Under the pieces are notes generated by a model, which did no database searches, had not been told where the DNA came from, and worked only from the letters and a program-made list of their open reading frames with translations. A DNA stretch of 35,303 nucleotides from Galactobacter valiniphilus. GTDB taxonomy: Bacteria > Actinomycetota > Actinomycetes > Actinomycetales > Micrococcaceae. Below are positions 18,210 to 25,895 of this stretch, in pieces. The stretch lies in assembly GCF_003575975.1 (NCBI RefSeq), contig NZ_QQXK01000034.1, positions 1-35,303 on the forward strand. The letters are read 5' to 3'. Made by a program: the position numbers and the translations under genes. Numbering within the stretch: position 1 is the stretch's first letter; every line of letters starts with the position of its first letter.

Positions 18210-18887
18210 TCAGTAGGTGCCGGGAATGTACCCGCCCTTGCAGGCCGAGATCAGTGCGGAGGACTTGCGGTAGTCGCCAGTGGCGCTGGTCATCTCCTTC
18301 ATGAGGTCCACCATGCCCTTGGAGTCGCGCTCCTTCATGGCGGTGCCCATCTTCTGGTTGAAGTTCGCCAGGGCAGAAATGGCCGTCTTCACCTCCGCGA
18401 TGGTGGCCTTGGCCTCGAGCGCCTTGAGCTGCTTGGCGCGCGTCAGGTAGCTCTCGTAGGCCTTGTCGGAGGGGAGCGACGAGTCGCGGTACAGCATGGC
18501 GTCGCGGGCCGAGGAGCAGACGGCCTTGTCGGCGTTCCACTTGTCGGTGGGGCTGTACGGGCGCTCGCTCCCCGTCGGGGTGGGCACGGGTGCCTCGGAG
18601 GATTCCGTCGGGAACGGGTCGTCGGAGGACTCGGTCGGGAAGGGATCGTCCGAGGACTCGGTCGGGAAGGGGTCCTCGGAGGACTCCGTGGGGACCGGGG
18701 TGGTGCTTGACGGAGCGGGCGGATCCACCGTGGTGGTGATGGTCGGCACGTCGATCGACGGGGCAGCCCCGGTCACGCCGACGCCCGGGACACCCGGCAC
18801 CCCTTCGCCGGCGGCGCACGCCGTGACGGCGAGCGCGAGCACTCCGACGGCTGACAAGGACAAGAAACGCGGCAAGGTCTTTTTCAT
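18210..18887 (-). CDS. putative lipoprotein with ESSDDPFPT repeats
   Basis: 225 residues from ATG 18887. A signal peptide (KK start, hydrophobic 8-22) ends in a lipobox ALAVTAC with C24 as lipid-modified residue. Then a Gly/Val/Pro-rich part, then a stalk of acidic nine-residue repeats (ESSDDPFPT), then a helical domain of about 115 residues (KWNADKAVCSSARDAMLYR... to ISACKGGYIPGTY) with two cysteines that could form a disulfide. I do not recognise that domain. The design suggests a membrane-anchored protein whose helical head is held away from the surface by a Pro/Ser/Asp spacer. It lies next to neuA but has its own terminator; a link to the glycan is not shown. Confidence 0.72.
   Translation of the reverse strand: MKKTLPRFLSLSAVGVLALAVTACAAGEGVPGVPGVGVTGAAPSIDVPTITTTVDPPAPSSTTPVPTESSEDPFPTESSDDPFPTESSDDPFPTESSEAPVPTPTGSERPYSPTDKWNADKAVCSSARDAMLYRDSSLPSDKAYESYLTRAKQLKALEAKATIAEVKTAISALANFNQKMGTAMKERDSKGMVDLMKEMTSATGDYRKSSALISACKGGYIPGTY
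18607..18687 (-). repeat. three 27-bp tandem repeats in the lipoprotein gene
   Basis: Three near-identical 27-bp units (18607, 18634, 18661), each coding for ESSDDPFPT or ESSEDPFPT, flanked by degenerate units on both sides. The DNA repeats are almost exact, so copy number could vary between strains. Confidence 0.85.
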
Positions 18888-18978
18888 GGGATGTTCCCCT
18901 CGACATCGAGCATGAGTTGCTGACGGCGTCAGGATACATCCAATCCTTGGTAAAAGGACCCCCGGCCCGCCTCCCCCG

Positions 18979-18984
18979 TAGGCT
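18979..18984 (+). promoter_or_regulatory. -10 box of the GT87 gene (leaderless start)
   Basis: TAGGCT followed by 7 nt and ATG 18992. This decides the start, since the frame is open back to 18917 without protein-like sequence. Confidence 0.55.
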
Positions 18985-18991
18985 GGGGCGC

Positions 18992-20737
18992 ATGTCGAGC
19001 CAGGATCCCCAGGGACATCACCGCCGCGGTCCGCTGCGCATCACGGTGCCCAGCCGCAACGATGCGTTCCTTCGCTCCCTCGTGGGCGCCATCGGCGGCC
19101 CGCTGGGCCGCCGCACGGAGCCGGGCGTCGTGAGCCCCGGATTCTGGCGGGTCGAGCGCGTGCTGCTCGTCATCGTGACGGTCTTCGGCCTGCTGGCCGT
19201 GCTCTCCAAGGACGTGTGCAGGCAGAACGGCTGGGGCGGCGCCCAGAACGCCTTCGTCGGCATGTGTTACTCCGACTGGACGGCGCTGTGGGGCGGCCGC
19301 GGCTTTGCCGCCGACCCCTGGGCGCCCTTCACCGGCTCCTCGGGGGAGCCCTTCGAGTACCCCGTCCTCATGTCTGGCATCGCCTCGGTGGTCTCGCTGC
19401 TCGTGCCGCGCTCGCTCGAGCCGGGCCAGCAGCTGCTGGCCTACTTCGACATCAACACCTTCCTGGCCGTGGCGCTCTGGGCCGTGGTGGTCCTCGCCGT
19501 GGCCAAGTCCTCCGGGCGCCGGATCTGGGACGCCGCGATCGTGGCGGCGAGCCCGGCCATGCTCTTCGCGCTCACGGTGAACTGGGACATGTGGGCCGTG
19601 GCCATGCTGGCGCTCGGGCTCCTGGCCCTCGGCCGCGAGCACCCGTGGTTGGCCGGCGCGCTCATCGGCCTGGGCGCCGCGACCAAGCTCTACCCGGCGC
19701 TCGCGCTGGGCGCCCTGCTCGTCATCGCGATCCGCACGGGCATCTACAAGCCCTTCTTCAAGGTGGCGGCGGGCGCCGCCGCCGCGTGGCTCGTGGTCAA
19801 CGTGCCCTTCGCGATCGCGTCCTTCGATCGCTGGTGGACCTTCTACTCCTTCAGCGGCAGCCGCGGCGCTGGCAACTCCTCCGTCTATCAGGCGTGGGAC
19901 CTCTCGGTGGGCCGCTGGCTGCCCGCCCTGCAGACCACCCCGAGCGCCATCACGATCATCGGCTTCGCCGCCTTCGCACTGGCCTGCCTCGGCATCCTCG
20001 CGCTCGGCATCACGGCGCCGCAGCCGCCGCGCGTGGCCTCGCTCGTCTTCCTCGTCGTTGCCGCCTTTGTGCTGGTCGGCAAGGTCTACTCGCCGCAGTT
20101 CGTGCTCTGGCTCGTGCCGCTCGCTGCGCTCGCGTACCCCCGCTGGCGCGCCCTGCTGACGTGGCAGCTCTTCGAGGTGGCCCACTTCGCCGGCATCTGG
20201 ATGTACCTCTACATGCACTCGGGCGACGAGAACGCCAAGGGCCGCTTCCCCGACGAGCTCTTCGTGCTCCTGATCCTGGGCCACATGGTCTCGCTCGGCT
20301 GGATCTGCTTCCTCGTGGTGCGCAGCGTCCTGCGCCCCGAGACCGACCCCGTGCGCCGCGTGGGTCTCGTGGATCCGCTCGGCGGCCTCTTCGCCGGGCG
20401 GGACGCCTACCCGCCCAAGCGCCCCGCGCCCGCCCCGATGCCGGGCGCGCGCCACGCAGCGCCGCTCACGGCCCCCGTTGCCGTGCCGGTCGGCGCGGTG
20501 CCGCTGGGGGCCGGGGCCCCCGCCGAGGCACCCGGCACGCCGCCCGCCGTCGTGCCCTCGCTCGAGGACGCCCCCTCCCTGGAGGGGGCGGCGGACGCCG
20601 CCCCAGTGCCCGACGCCGCCCCGGCAGCGGGTGCCCCCTCCCCCTCGCGGGGGAGGAACGGCCGGGAACCGAGCCGGGGGATCATCCCTCCGGGTCATGA
20701 CCGGGCGGGCCCGGGGCCGATAGCGTGGGCGGCATGA
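18992..20737 (+). CDS. GT87 (DUF2029) polyprenyl-phosphate-sugar glycosyltransferase, membrane protein
   Basis: 581 residues. About 11-12 hydrophobic helices between 55 and 450, with the extracytoplasmic acidic motif of GT-C enzymes near FEYPVLMSGIAS, and GLGAATKLYPALALGALLV, which is typical of the GT87/DUF2029 family. Such enzymes use polyprenyl-phosphate-mannose (or a related sugar) outside the membrane to build lipoglycans. The C-terminal 110 residues are Ala/Pro-rich, cytoplasmic and poorly conserved; its stop overlaps the next ATG by ATGA. A homologue lies between ponA and rpsF in mycobacteria, so this is probably a conserved resident gene, not part of the glycan insert. It could still act on the same envelope. 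Confidence 0.8.
   Translation: MSSQDPQGHHRRGPLRITVPSRNDAFLRSLVGAIGGPLGRRTEPGVVSPGFWRVERVLLVIVTVFGLLAVLSKDVCRQNGWGGAQNAFVGMCYSDWTALWGGRGFAADPWAPFTGSSGEPFEYPVLMSGIASVVSLLVPRSLEPGQQLLAYFDINTFLAVALWAVVVLAVAKSSGRRIWDAAIVAASPAMLFALTVNWDMWAVAMLALGLLALGREHPWLAGALIGLGAATKLYPALALGALLVIAIRTGIYKPFFKVAAGAAAAWLVVNVPFAIASFDRWWTFYSFSGSRGAGNSSVYQAWDLSVGRWLPALQTTPSAITIIGFAAFALACLGILALGITAPQPPRVASLVFLVVAAFVLVGKVYSPQFVLWLVPLAALAYPRWRALLTWQLFEVAHFAGIWMYLYMHSGDENAKGRFPDELFVLLILGHMVSLGWICFLVVRSVLRPETDPVRRVGLVDPLGGLFAGRDAYPPKRPAPAPMPGARHAAPLTAPVAVPVGAVPLGAGAPAEAPGTPPAVVPSLEDAPSLEGAADAAPVPDAAPAAGAPSPSRGRNGREPSRGIIPPGHDRAGPGPIAWAA
20637..20656 (+). other. hairpin inside the GT87 C-terminal coding region
   Basis: CCTCCCCC (20637-20644), TCGC loop, GGGGGAGG (20649-20656): an 8-bp perfect stem, with a second one (GCCCCCTC/GAGGGGGC) at 20570-20589. 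They lie in the low-complexity 3' part of the gene, shortly before the promoter of the ABC operon, and could reduce read-through. Confidence 0.35.
20721..20726 (+). promoter_or_regulatory. -10 box of the ABC/two-component operon (leaderless start)
   Basis: TAGCGT then 7 nt then ATG 20734, lying inside the last codons of the GT87 gene. It favours 20734 over the GTG at 20725. Confidence 0.5.
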
Positions 20738-21669
20738 TCGAGATCAGCCACCTGAGCAAGGACTATGGGGGAAAGGCCGCGCTGAGCGACGTCTCCTTCA
20801 CCGTGCAGCCGGGCCAAGTGACGGGCTTCCTCGGCCCCAACGGCGCCGGCAAGTCGACCACCATGCGCATCCTCATGGGGCTCGAGACCGCCTCGAGCGG
20901 CACCGCCACCATCATGGGCCGCCCCCTCGCGCAGCACCCGGCGCCGCTGCGCACGGCGGGAGCGCTGCTGGACGCGCGCTCGCTGCACCCGGCCCGCAAG
21001 GCCCGCACCTCGCTCCTGGCGCTCGCCGACTCCAATGGCCTGCCCGCCCAGCGCGTGGACGAGGTCCTCGAGCTCACGGGCCTGGGCGCCGTCGCCGACA
21101 AGCGCTCGGGCGGCTTCTCCCTCGGCATGGGTCAGCGCCTCGGCATCGCCGCCGCGCTGCTCGGAGACCCGCAGGTCCTCCTCTTCGACGAGCCGGTCAA
21201 CGGCCTGGATCCGGAGGGCGTGACCTGGGTGCGACGGCTCTGCCGCGACCTGGCCTCCCAGGGGCGCACCGTGCTGATCTCCTCCCACCTCATGTCGGAG
21301 ATGGCCCAGACCGCCGACCGCGTGGTGGTGATCGGCCGCGGCCGGATCCTCGCCGACGCCTCGCTCGAGGAGTTCACCTCGCGCCTCGGCGAGAACCACG
21401 TGCTCGTGGGTGCCTCCGACACCACGGCGCTCGGCAACGCGCTGCACGCAGGCGGCGCCGATGTGCGCCGGCTCGACGCGAACCGCCTCGATGTGCGCGG
21501 CTTCGACGCCGCCCACGTGGGCCGCGTGGCCTTCGAAACGCAGGTCATGCTCAGCGAACTCACGCAGGTGAAGACCTCCCTCGAGGACGCCTACCTGCGC
21601 CTCACGGCCGCAGAGGTCGAGTACCGCTCCGGGGTCCAGACCCCCCAGCCGCAGGAGGTCCTCCGATGA
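20734..21669 (+). CDS. ABC transporter ATP-binding protein (BcrA/drug-exporter type)
   Basis: 311 residues. Walker A GPNGAGKST (about 35-43), signature FSLGMGQRLG, Walker B VLLFDEP followed by NGLDPEG, and switch region LISSHLMSE, all intact. The segment GALLDARSLHPARKAR in the Q-loop area is typical of BcrA-like exporters. It powers the permease encoded next (ATGA overlap). Exporters of this group move peptide antibiotics, lipids or other amphiphiles, and the two-component genes that follow suggest induction by such a compound. The cargo is unknown; a role in exporting the glycan made nearby cannot be excluded but has no direct support. Confidence 0.88.
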   Translation: MIEISHLSKDYGGKAALSDVSFTVQPGQVTGFLGPNGAGKSTTMRILMGLETASSGTATIMGRPLAQHPAPLRTAGALLDARSLHPARKARTSLLALADSNGLPAQRVDEVLELTGLGAVADKRSGGFSLGMGQRLGIAAALLGDPQVLLFDEPVNGLDPEGVTWVRRLCRDLASQGRTVLISSHLMSEMAQTADRVVVIGRGRILADASLEEFTSRLGENHVLVGASDTTALGNALHAGGADVRRLDANRLDVRGFDAAHVGRVAFETQVMLSELTQVKTSLEDAYLRLTAAEVEYRSGVQTPQPQEVLR

Positions 21670-22559
21670 GCGTCCAGGGTGCGTACACGCGCGATACCGT
21701 CCCCGAGAACCCGAGCCTGGCCGGCGCCCGCGTCACCTTCTGGCGCGTGCTGCGCTCCGAGTGGCGCAAGCTCTGGTCGCTGCGCTCGGCGACCATCCTG
21801 TTGCTCTCCGGCGCCGTGGTCATGGTGCTCTTCTCCGCCGGCGTCTCGTTCGCGATCGGCTCGCAGGCCGGCGAGTACGAGGTCAAGGCCCCGTGGTTCC
21901 TCGTGGCCCAGATGGGCGGGTTGGGCCTGCAGATCGGCGCCCTGCTCGTCGCGGCAAACGCCGTGGTGCAGCTGGCCGGCGAATACACGACCCACACCGC
22001 CGTCAGCAGCTACAGCGCCGTGCCGCGGCGCGGGCTCGTCTACGGCGCCAAGGTGCTCCTGCACGCCGTGCTCGGCTTCGTCTTCGGCACCGCCATGTAC
22101 GCCCTCGCGAGCCTCGTGTCCGCCCTGGCCTTCAACCTGACCGGGATGGGGGCGCAGAGCGATGGTCGCATGCTGAACGAGGCCCTCATCTCCGGCCTCT
22201 ACGTCATGGTGATCGTGTGCATGGCGCTGGGCCTCGGCGCCCTCATGCGCAACACCACGGGCGCTGTGGTGACCGTGGCCGTCTTTGTCTACGTCATCAG
22301 CAATGTGCTCGTGGGCCTGGCCTTCATGGGCAACAAGTTCGTCGGCTGGATCAGCAATCACCTGCCCACGGCCGCGGTGGACGCCCTGCGCCCCTCCGCG
22401 AGCCTGCTCTCCGGCGCCACGACGGAGGACATCGAGGCCGCCGGCATGACCGCCGTGGATCGCCTCGCCACGTGGGACGTGTGGCTCATGATCGGCTTCT
22501 GGGTCATCGTTCCGCTCGTGCTCGGCTACGTCGCAACCGTGCGCCGCGCGGTGCGGTGA
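21666..22559 (+). CDS. ABC-2 type transporter permease
   Basis: 297 residues from ATG 21666, overlapping the ATPase stop (ATGA). Six hydrophobic segments are visible, starting with LWSLRSATILLLSGAVVMVLFSAGVSFAIG and ending with WDVWLMIGFWVIVPLVLGYVATVRR. The N-terminal FWRVLRSEWRKLWSLRS is the usual cytoplasmic coupling segment of BcrB-like permeases. It forms the channel for the adjacent ATPase. Its stop overlaps the histidine-kinase start (GTGA), so the four genes 20734-24696 form one operon. Confidence 0.87.
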   Translation: MSVQGAYTRDTVPENPSLAGARVTFWRVLRSEWRKLWSLRSATILLLSGAVVMVLFSAGVSFAIGSQAGEYEVKAPWFLVAQMGGLGLQIGALLVAANAVVQLAGEYTTHTAVSSYSAVPRRGLVYGAKVLLHAVLGFVFGTAMYALASLVSALAFNLTGMGAQSDGRMLNEALISGLYVMVIVCMALGLGALMRNTTGAVVTVAVFVYVISNVLVGLAFMGNKFVGWISNHLPTAAVDALRPSASLLSGATTEDIEAAGMTAVDRLATWDVWLMIGFWVIVPLVLGYVATVRRAVR

Positions 22560-23989
22560 CCGCCGCCGTGCCACCCACCGAACGCGCCGAGGGCGCGTCC
22601 CCCACGGGGGACGCGCCCTCCGGCGCGCCCGGCACCCCAGGCAACGGCCCGACGTCGGGCGCCTCCTCCCAGCCCGCCCCGCCGCCCGCCGGCTGGGACG
22701 CCCTGCGCGGGATCCCCGACGGAGACGACGTGTGGCAGGCCCTGGGGGACCGCCACCACTCCAAGCTGCGCCGCTACGTGCGCGCGCATCCGCTGATCAT
22801 GGACTTCGCGGTCTGCGCGGGCTACATCCTGCTCTCGCTGCTCACCATGATCTTCTCGATCGCCCAGACCGATCCCTCCTGGCCGTGGGTCTTTGCCGTC
22901 ATAGCGCTCATCGCCGGGGCCCTCTTCTTCCGCCGCCGCTTCCCGCTGGCGGTGCTCGTGATCGTGACGGTGCTGGAGCTTGGGTCCATGCTCCTGGCGC
23001 TGCCGCTCTCGTCCATGGGCATCGGTCTGTGGTTCGCGCTCTACGCCGTGGCTCGCCAATACGCGGCGGCGCGCGTGTACACCGTGGCCTTCATCGTCAC
23101 GGTCCTCGAGGGCGTCTGCCTGCTCATTTGGTACGCCAAGTCGGGCTCGTGGGACGCGCTGGCGGAGGGCGCCGACCCGGCCGCGCATGTGGTCCTGTTC
23201 GTGATGCTCGTGGGCAGCTACGCGCTCGTCAACGCGCTCGTGGTGTTCTTCGGCGCCTGGGTGCGTAATCAGCGCCTCCACGAGGCGGAGCTCGAGGGCT
23301 GGGCCCGGCGGGCGCAGGACCTGGCGCGCGGCCGCGAGCGCAACCGCATCGCCGGCGAGATGCACGACATCGTGGCGCACTCGCTCTCCGTCATGATCGC
23401 GCTGTCGGACGGCGCACGGAAGGTCGGGGCCAAGAACCCGGAGCGCGCACTGTCCGTCATGGGAGACGTGTCGAAGACGGGCCGAACGGCGCTCGCCGAT
23501 CTGCGCCGCAGCCTCGGCGTACTGCGTGCCGAGGGCGGGGACGCACCGCTCGGCCCCGCGGGCGCCGGTGCCGACCTGGACGAAATGCTGGACGGCTTCC
23601 GGGCCACGGGACTGCCGCTGCGCGTGGACCGCCAGGGCCTGCTGCCCGAGGACCCGGCCCTGCGCCTGAGCGCCGTGCGGATTGTGCAGGAGTCCCTGAC
23701 GAACGCCCTGCGCTACGCCAAGGAACCGAGCGAGGTGCTCGTCTGGATGCGCGCGGACGAGCACGGCGTGCACCTGCGCGTGCGCGACGACGGCCGCCAC
23801 GCGAGCCGTCGGCCGCGCTCGCAGGGCAGCGGCATCGGCCTCTCTGGCATGGTTGAACGCGCCAGGCTTTTCGGCGGCTCCGTCACGGCGGGCCCGCTCG
23901 AGAGCGGTGGATGGGGGGTGGAGGCCTGGCTTCCCGCCCCGCAGGGACAGGAATCGCGGGCCGCGCGCGGCCGGGAAGAGGAGTCATGA
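22556..23989 (+). CDS. sensor histidine kinase, HisKA_3 (NarL-partner) type
   Basis: 477 residues from GTG 22556 (GTGA overlap). Residues 1-75 are Pro/Ala/Gly-rich and cytoplasmic; then five or six membrane helices (about 82-235) with very short loops, so the sensor is probably intramembrane; a coiled stretch; the H-box ERNRIAGEMHDIVAHSLSV with H270 as phosphoacceptor; and an HATPase_c domain with QESLTNALRYAK (N-box) and GSGIGLSGMVERA (G-box). It phosphorylates the response regulator encoded next. Intramembrane-sensing kinases beside BcrAB-type exporters often sense cell-wall-active peptides or envelope stress; that is inference for this one. Confidence 0.88.
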   Translation: MTAAVPPTERAEGASPTGDAPSGAPGTPGNGPTSGASSQPAPPPAGWDALRGIPDGDDVWQALGDRHHSKLRRYVRAHPLIMDFAVCAGYILLSLLTMIFSIAQTDPSWPWVFAVIALIAGALFFRRRFPLAVLVIVTVLELGSMLLALPLSSMGIGLWFALYAVARQYAAARVYTVAFIVTVLEGVCLLIWYAKSGSWDALAEGADPAAHVVLFVMLVGSYALVNALVVFFGAWVRNQRLHEAELEGWARRAQDLARGRERNRIAGEMHDIVAHSLSVMIALSDGARKVGAKNPERALSVMGDVSKTGRTALADLRRSLGVLRAEGGDAPLGPAGAGADLDEMLDGFRATGLPLRVDRQGLLPEDPALRLSAVRIVQESLTNALRYAKEPSEVLVWMRADEHGVHLRVRDDGRHASRRPRSQGSGIGLSGMVERARLFGGSVTAGPLESGGWGVEAWLPAPQGQESRAARGREEES

Positions 23990-24696
23990 GCGAGAACACG
24001 ATCCGGGTGGCCCTGGTGGACGATCAGCCGCTGCTGCGCACGGGCTTCGGCCTGATCCTCGACGCGGAGGACGACCTGGACGTGGTGGGCGAGGCCTCCG
24101 ACGGCGCCGCCGCGGTGCAGCTCGTGGCGCGGCTGAAGCCCGACGTGGTGCTCATGGACGTGCGCATGCCCGTCATGGACGGCATCGAGGCGACGCGGAG
24201 GATCGTGGGGGAGTTCCCCGACACCCGCGTCATCATCCTGACGACCTTTGACCTGGACGAGTACGCCTTCAACGGCCTCACGGCCGGGGCGTCGGCGTTC
24301 CTGCTCAAGGACGTTGACCCCGAGGAGCTCGTGCGTGCCGTGCGGCTCGTGGCCAGCGGCGACGCCGTGGTGGCGCCGCGCGTGACCAAGCGCCTCCTCG
24401 AGGCCTATGTGCGTCCGGGCGGCGCCGCGAAGGCCACCGCCACGGCGGCCCTCCCCGTGGTGCCGCCGGAGGTGGCCCGCGGCCTGGCCGAGCTCACCCC
24501 GCGCGAGCGCGAGATCCTCGGCGCCATGGCCGCCGGGCGATCGAATCAGGAGATCGCCACGGAGTTCTTCGTCTCCGAGGCGACCGTCAAGACCCATGTG
24601 CGCCGCGTGCTCGCCAAGCTGAACCTGCGCGATCGCGTGCAGGCCGTGGTGTTTGCCTACGAGTACGGGATCGTCACGCCGGGCGGCGAGGGCTGA
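23986..24696 (+). CDS. response regulator, NarL/FixJ family
   Basis: 236 residues from ATG 23986 (AGAGGAG upstream, ATGA overlap with the kinase). Receiver domain: D12-D13, phosphoacceptor D58 (VVLMDVRMP), T86/T87 and K108. C-terminal LuxR-type HTH from about 165: LTPREREILGAMAAGRSNQEIATEFFVSEATVKTHVRRVLAKL. A DNA-binding activator once phosphorylated by the kinase. The likely target is its own operon promoter near 20700, where however I could not see an obvious inverted repeat. Confidence 0.92.
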   Translation: MSENTIRVALVDDQPLLRTGFGLILDAEDDLDVVGEASDGAAAVQLVARLKPDVVLMDVRMPVMDGIEATRRIVGEFPDTRVIILTTFDLDEYAFNGLTAGASAFLLKDVDPEELVRAVRLVASGDAVVAPRVTKRLLEAYVRPGGAAKATATAALPVVPPEVARGLAELTPREREILGAMAAGRSNQEIATEFFVSEATVKTHVRRVLAKLNLRDRVQAVVFAYEYGIVTPGGEG

Positions 24697-24715
24697 GGCC
24701 GGCCCGTCCACAGCG

Positions 24716-24756
24716 CGACGGCGCCGTGCCCGGCTGAGGCGGGGACGGCGCCGTCG
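24716..24756. terminator. bidirectional terminator
   Basis: CGACGGCGCCGT (24716-24727) pairs with ACGGCGCCGTCG (24745-24756), plus CCCG/CGGG inside. It lies between the convergent response-regulator and nucleoside-hydrolase genes and can end both. Confidence 0.8.
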
Positions 24757-24786
24757 TGCATCTTGGGCCGGCGCGGCGTGGCCGCC

Positions 24787-25734
24787 TCAGGCGGCCGGCT
24801 CGCCGATGCGCTCCAGCGCGTCGATGACGAGGTCCCAGAAGCGATCGGCGTCCAGGTCGCGGCCGGCCCAGGTGGGGCAGTCGGCGGGGGCGGGGGAGCG
24901 CAGGTCGACCACGGTCATGCCCGTCGTAAGGCGGCCCTGGGTCTCCACGTCGATGGGCGCGTTGACCGTCGTGACGAGGCTGGGGTCGATGACGTAGGCG
25001 ACGGCGCAGGGGTCGTGGACGGGCGGGGCGTCGAAGCCCTGGTTGTCCTCGTAGGCCTGGGTGAAGAAGTCCATCAGCTCGTCGACGAAGCGGGCGGGGC
25101 CCGTGCCGAGGGCCAGGACGCGATCGCGTACGGCGCGCGTCGCGAGCGCCCGGTGCGTCACGTCGAGGCCGATCATGACGACCTTCCAGCCGGCGGAGAA
25201 GACGATGTGGGCGGCCTCGGGGTCCACCACGATGTTGAACTCGGCCACCGGGGACCAGTTCCCCTCGTGCACGCCGCCGCCCATGAGGACGACCTCCTTG
25301 ACGCGCTCCACGATGCGCGGCTCCTTGCGCGCGGCGAGGGCAATGTTCGTGAGGGCGCCCGTGGGGACGAGGGTGACGGTGCCTGGTTCGTGGGCCATGA
25401 CGGTGTCGATGATGAGGTCGACGCCGTGGCGCGCATCAAGCTCGATGGTGGGCTCGGGCAGGACCGGGCCGTCGAGACCGGACTCGCCGTGCACGCCGTC
25501 GGCCACCTGGACCTCCCGCAGCAGCGGGCGGTCCGCGCCGGCCGCGAAGGGCACGCCCGTGATCCCGGCGACGCGCGCCACGGAGAGCGCGTTGCGCGTG
25601 ACCTTCTCCAGCGTCTGGTTGCCGGCCACCGTGGTCACGGCGAGGAGCTCGACCTCGGGGTTGCCCCACGCGAGGAGCAGGGCGACGGCGTCGTCGTGCC
25701 CGGGATCGCAATCGAGGATGATCTTGGCTGCCAT
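24787..25734 (-). CDS. inosine-uridine preferring nucleoside hydrolase family protein
   Basis: 315 residues from ATG 25734 (AGGAGC upstream). Calcium-binding DCDPGHDDAVALLLA near the N-terminus has the DxDxxxDD signature; VPTGALTNIALA, VVLMGGG and AEFNIVVDPEAAHIVF follow, with HDPCAVAYVIDPSL holding the late Asp ligand. It splits ribonucleosides into base and ribose in purine/pyrimidine salvage. Substrate preference (RihA/B/C type) cannot be fixed from sequence. A solitary gene; no transporter beside it. Confidence 0.9.
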   Translation of the reverse strand: MAAKIILDCDPGHDDAVALLLAWGNPEVELLAVTTVAGNQTLEKVTRNALSVARVAGITGVPFAAGADRPLLREVQVADGVHGESGLDGPVLPEPTIELDARHGVDLIIDTVMAHEPGTVTLVPTGALTNIALAARKEPRIVERVKEVVLMGGGVHEGNWSPVAEFNIVVDPEAAHIVFSAGWKVVMIGLDVTHRALATRAVRDRVLALGTGPARFVDELMDFFTQAYEDNQGFDAPPVHDPCAVAYVIDPSLVTTVNAPIDVETQGRLTTGMTVVDLRSPAPADCPTWAGRDLDADRFWDLVIDALERIGEPAA

Positions 25735-25807
25735 GGTGCTCCTGGGTGGGTGGGCCTGCGTGCCGCCGGCGGCTGGCGCTGGGCGCCGGGTCCCGGCGCG
25801 GGCTCCC

Positions 25808-25856
25808 AGTATCCCAGCGCGGGCGGGGGGGGCGGGGCAACGGTGCGGGCTAGCAT
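25808..25856. promoter_or_regulatory. divergent promoter region, nucleoside hydrolase / M18 aminopeptidase
   Basis: Minus strand: GATACT (25813-25808) as a -10 for the nucleoside hydrolase. Plus strand: TAGCAT (25851-25856) as a -10 for the aminopeptidase, giving a leader of about 33 nt with AAGAAGG before ATG 25896. The -35 regions are not clear. Confidence 0.4.
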
Positions 25857-25895
25857 GAGGAACACCCCACACGCTTCTCCCCAAAGAAGGTCCGC

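Noticed and set aside
20725-20733. GTG start of the ABC ATPase
   Set aside because: It would overlap the -10 box; ATG 20734 lies at the leaderless distance and gives the usual MIEISHLSK start.
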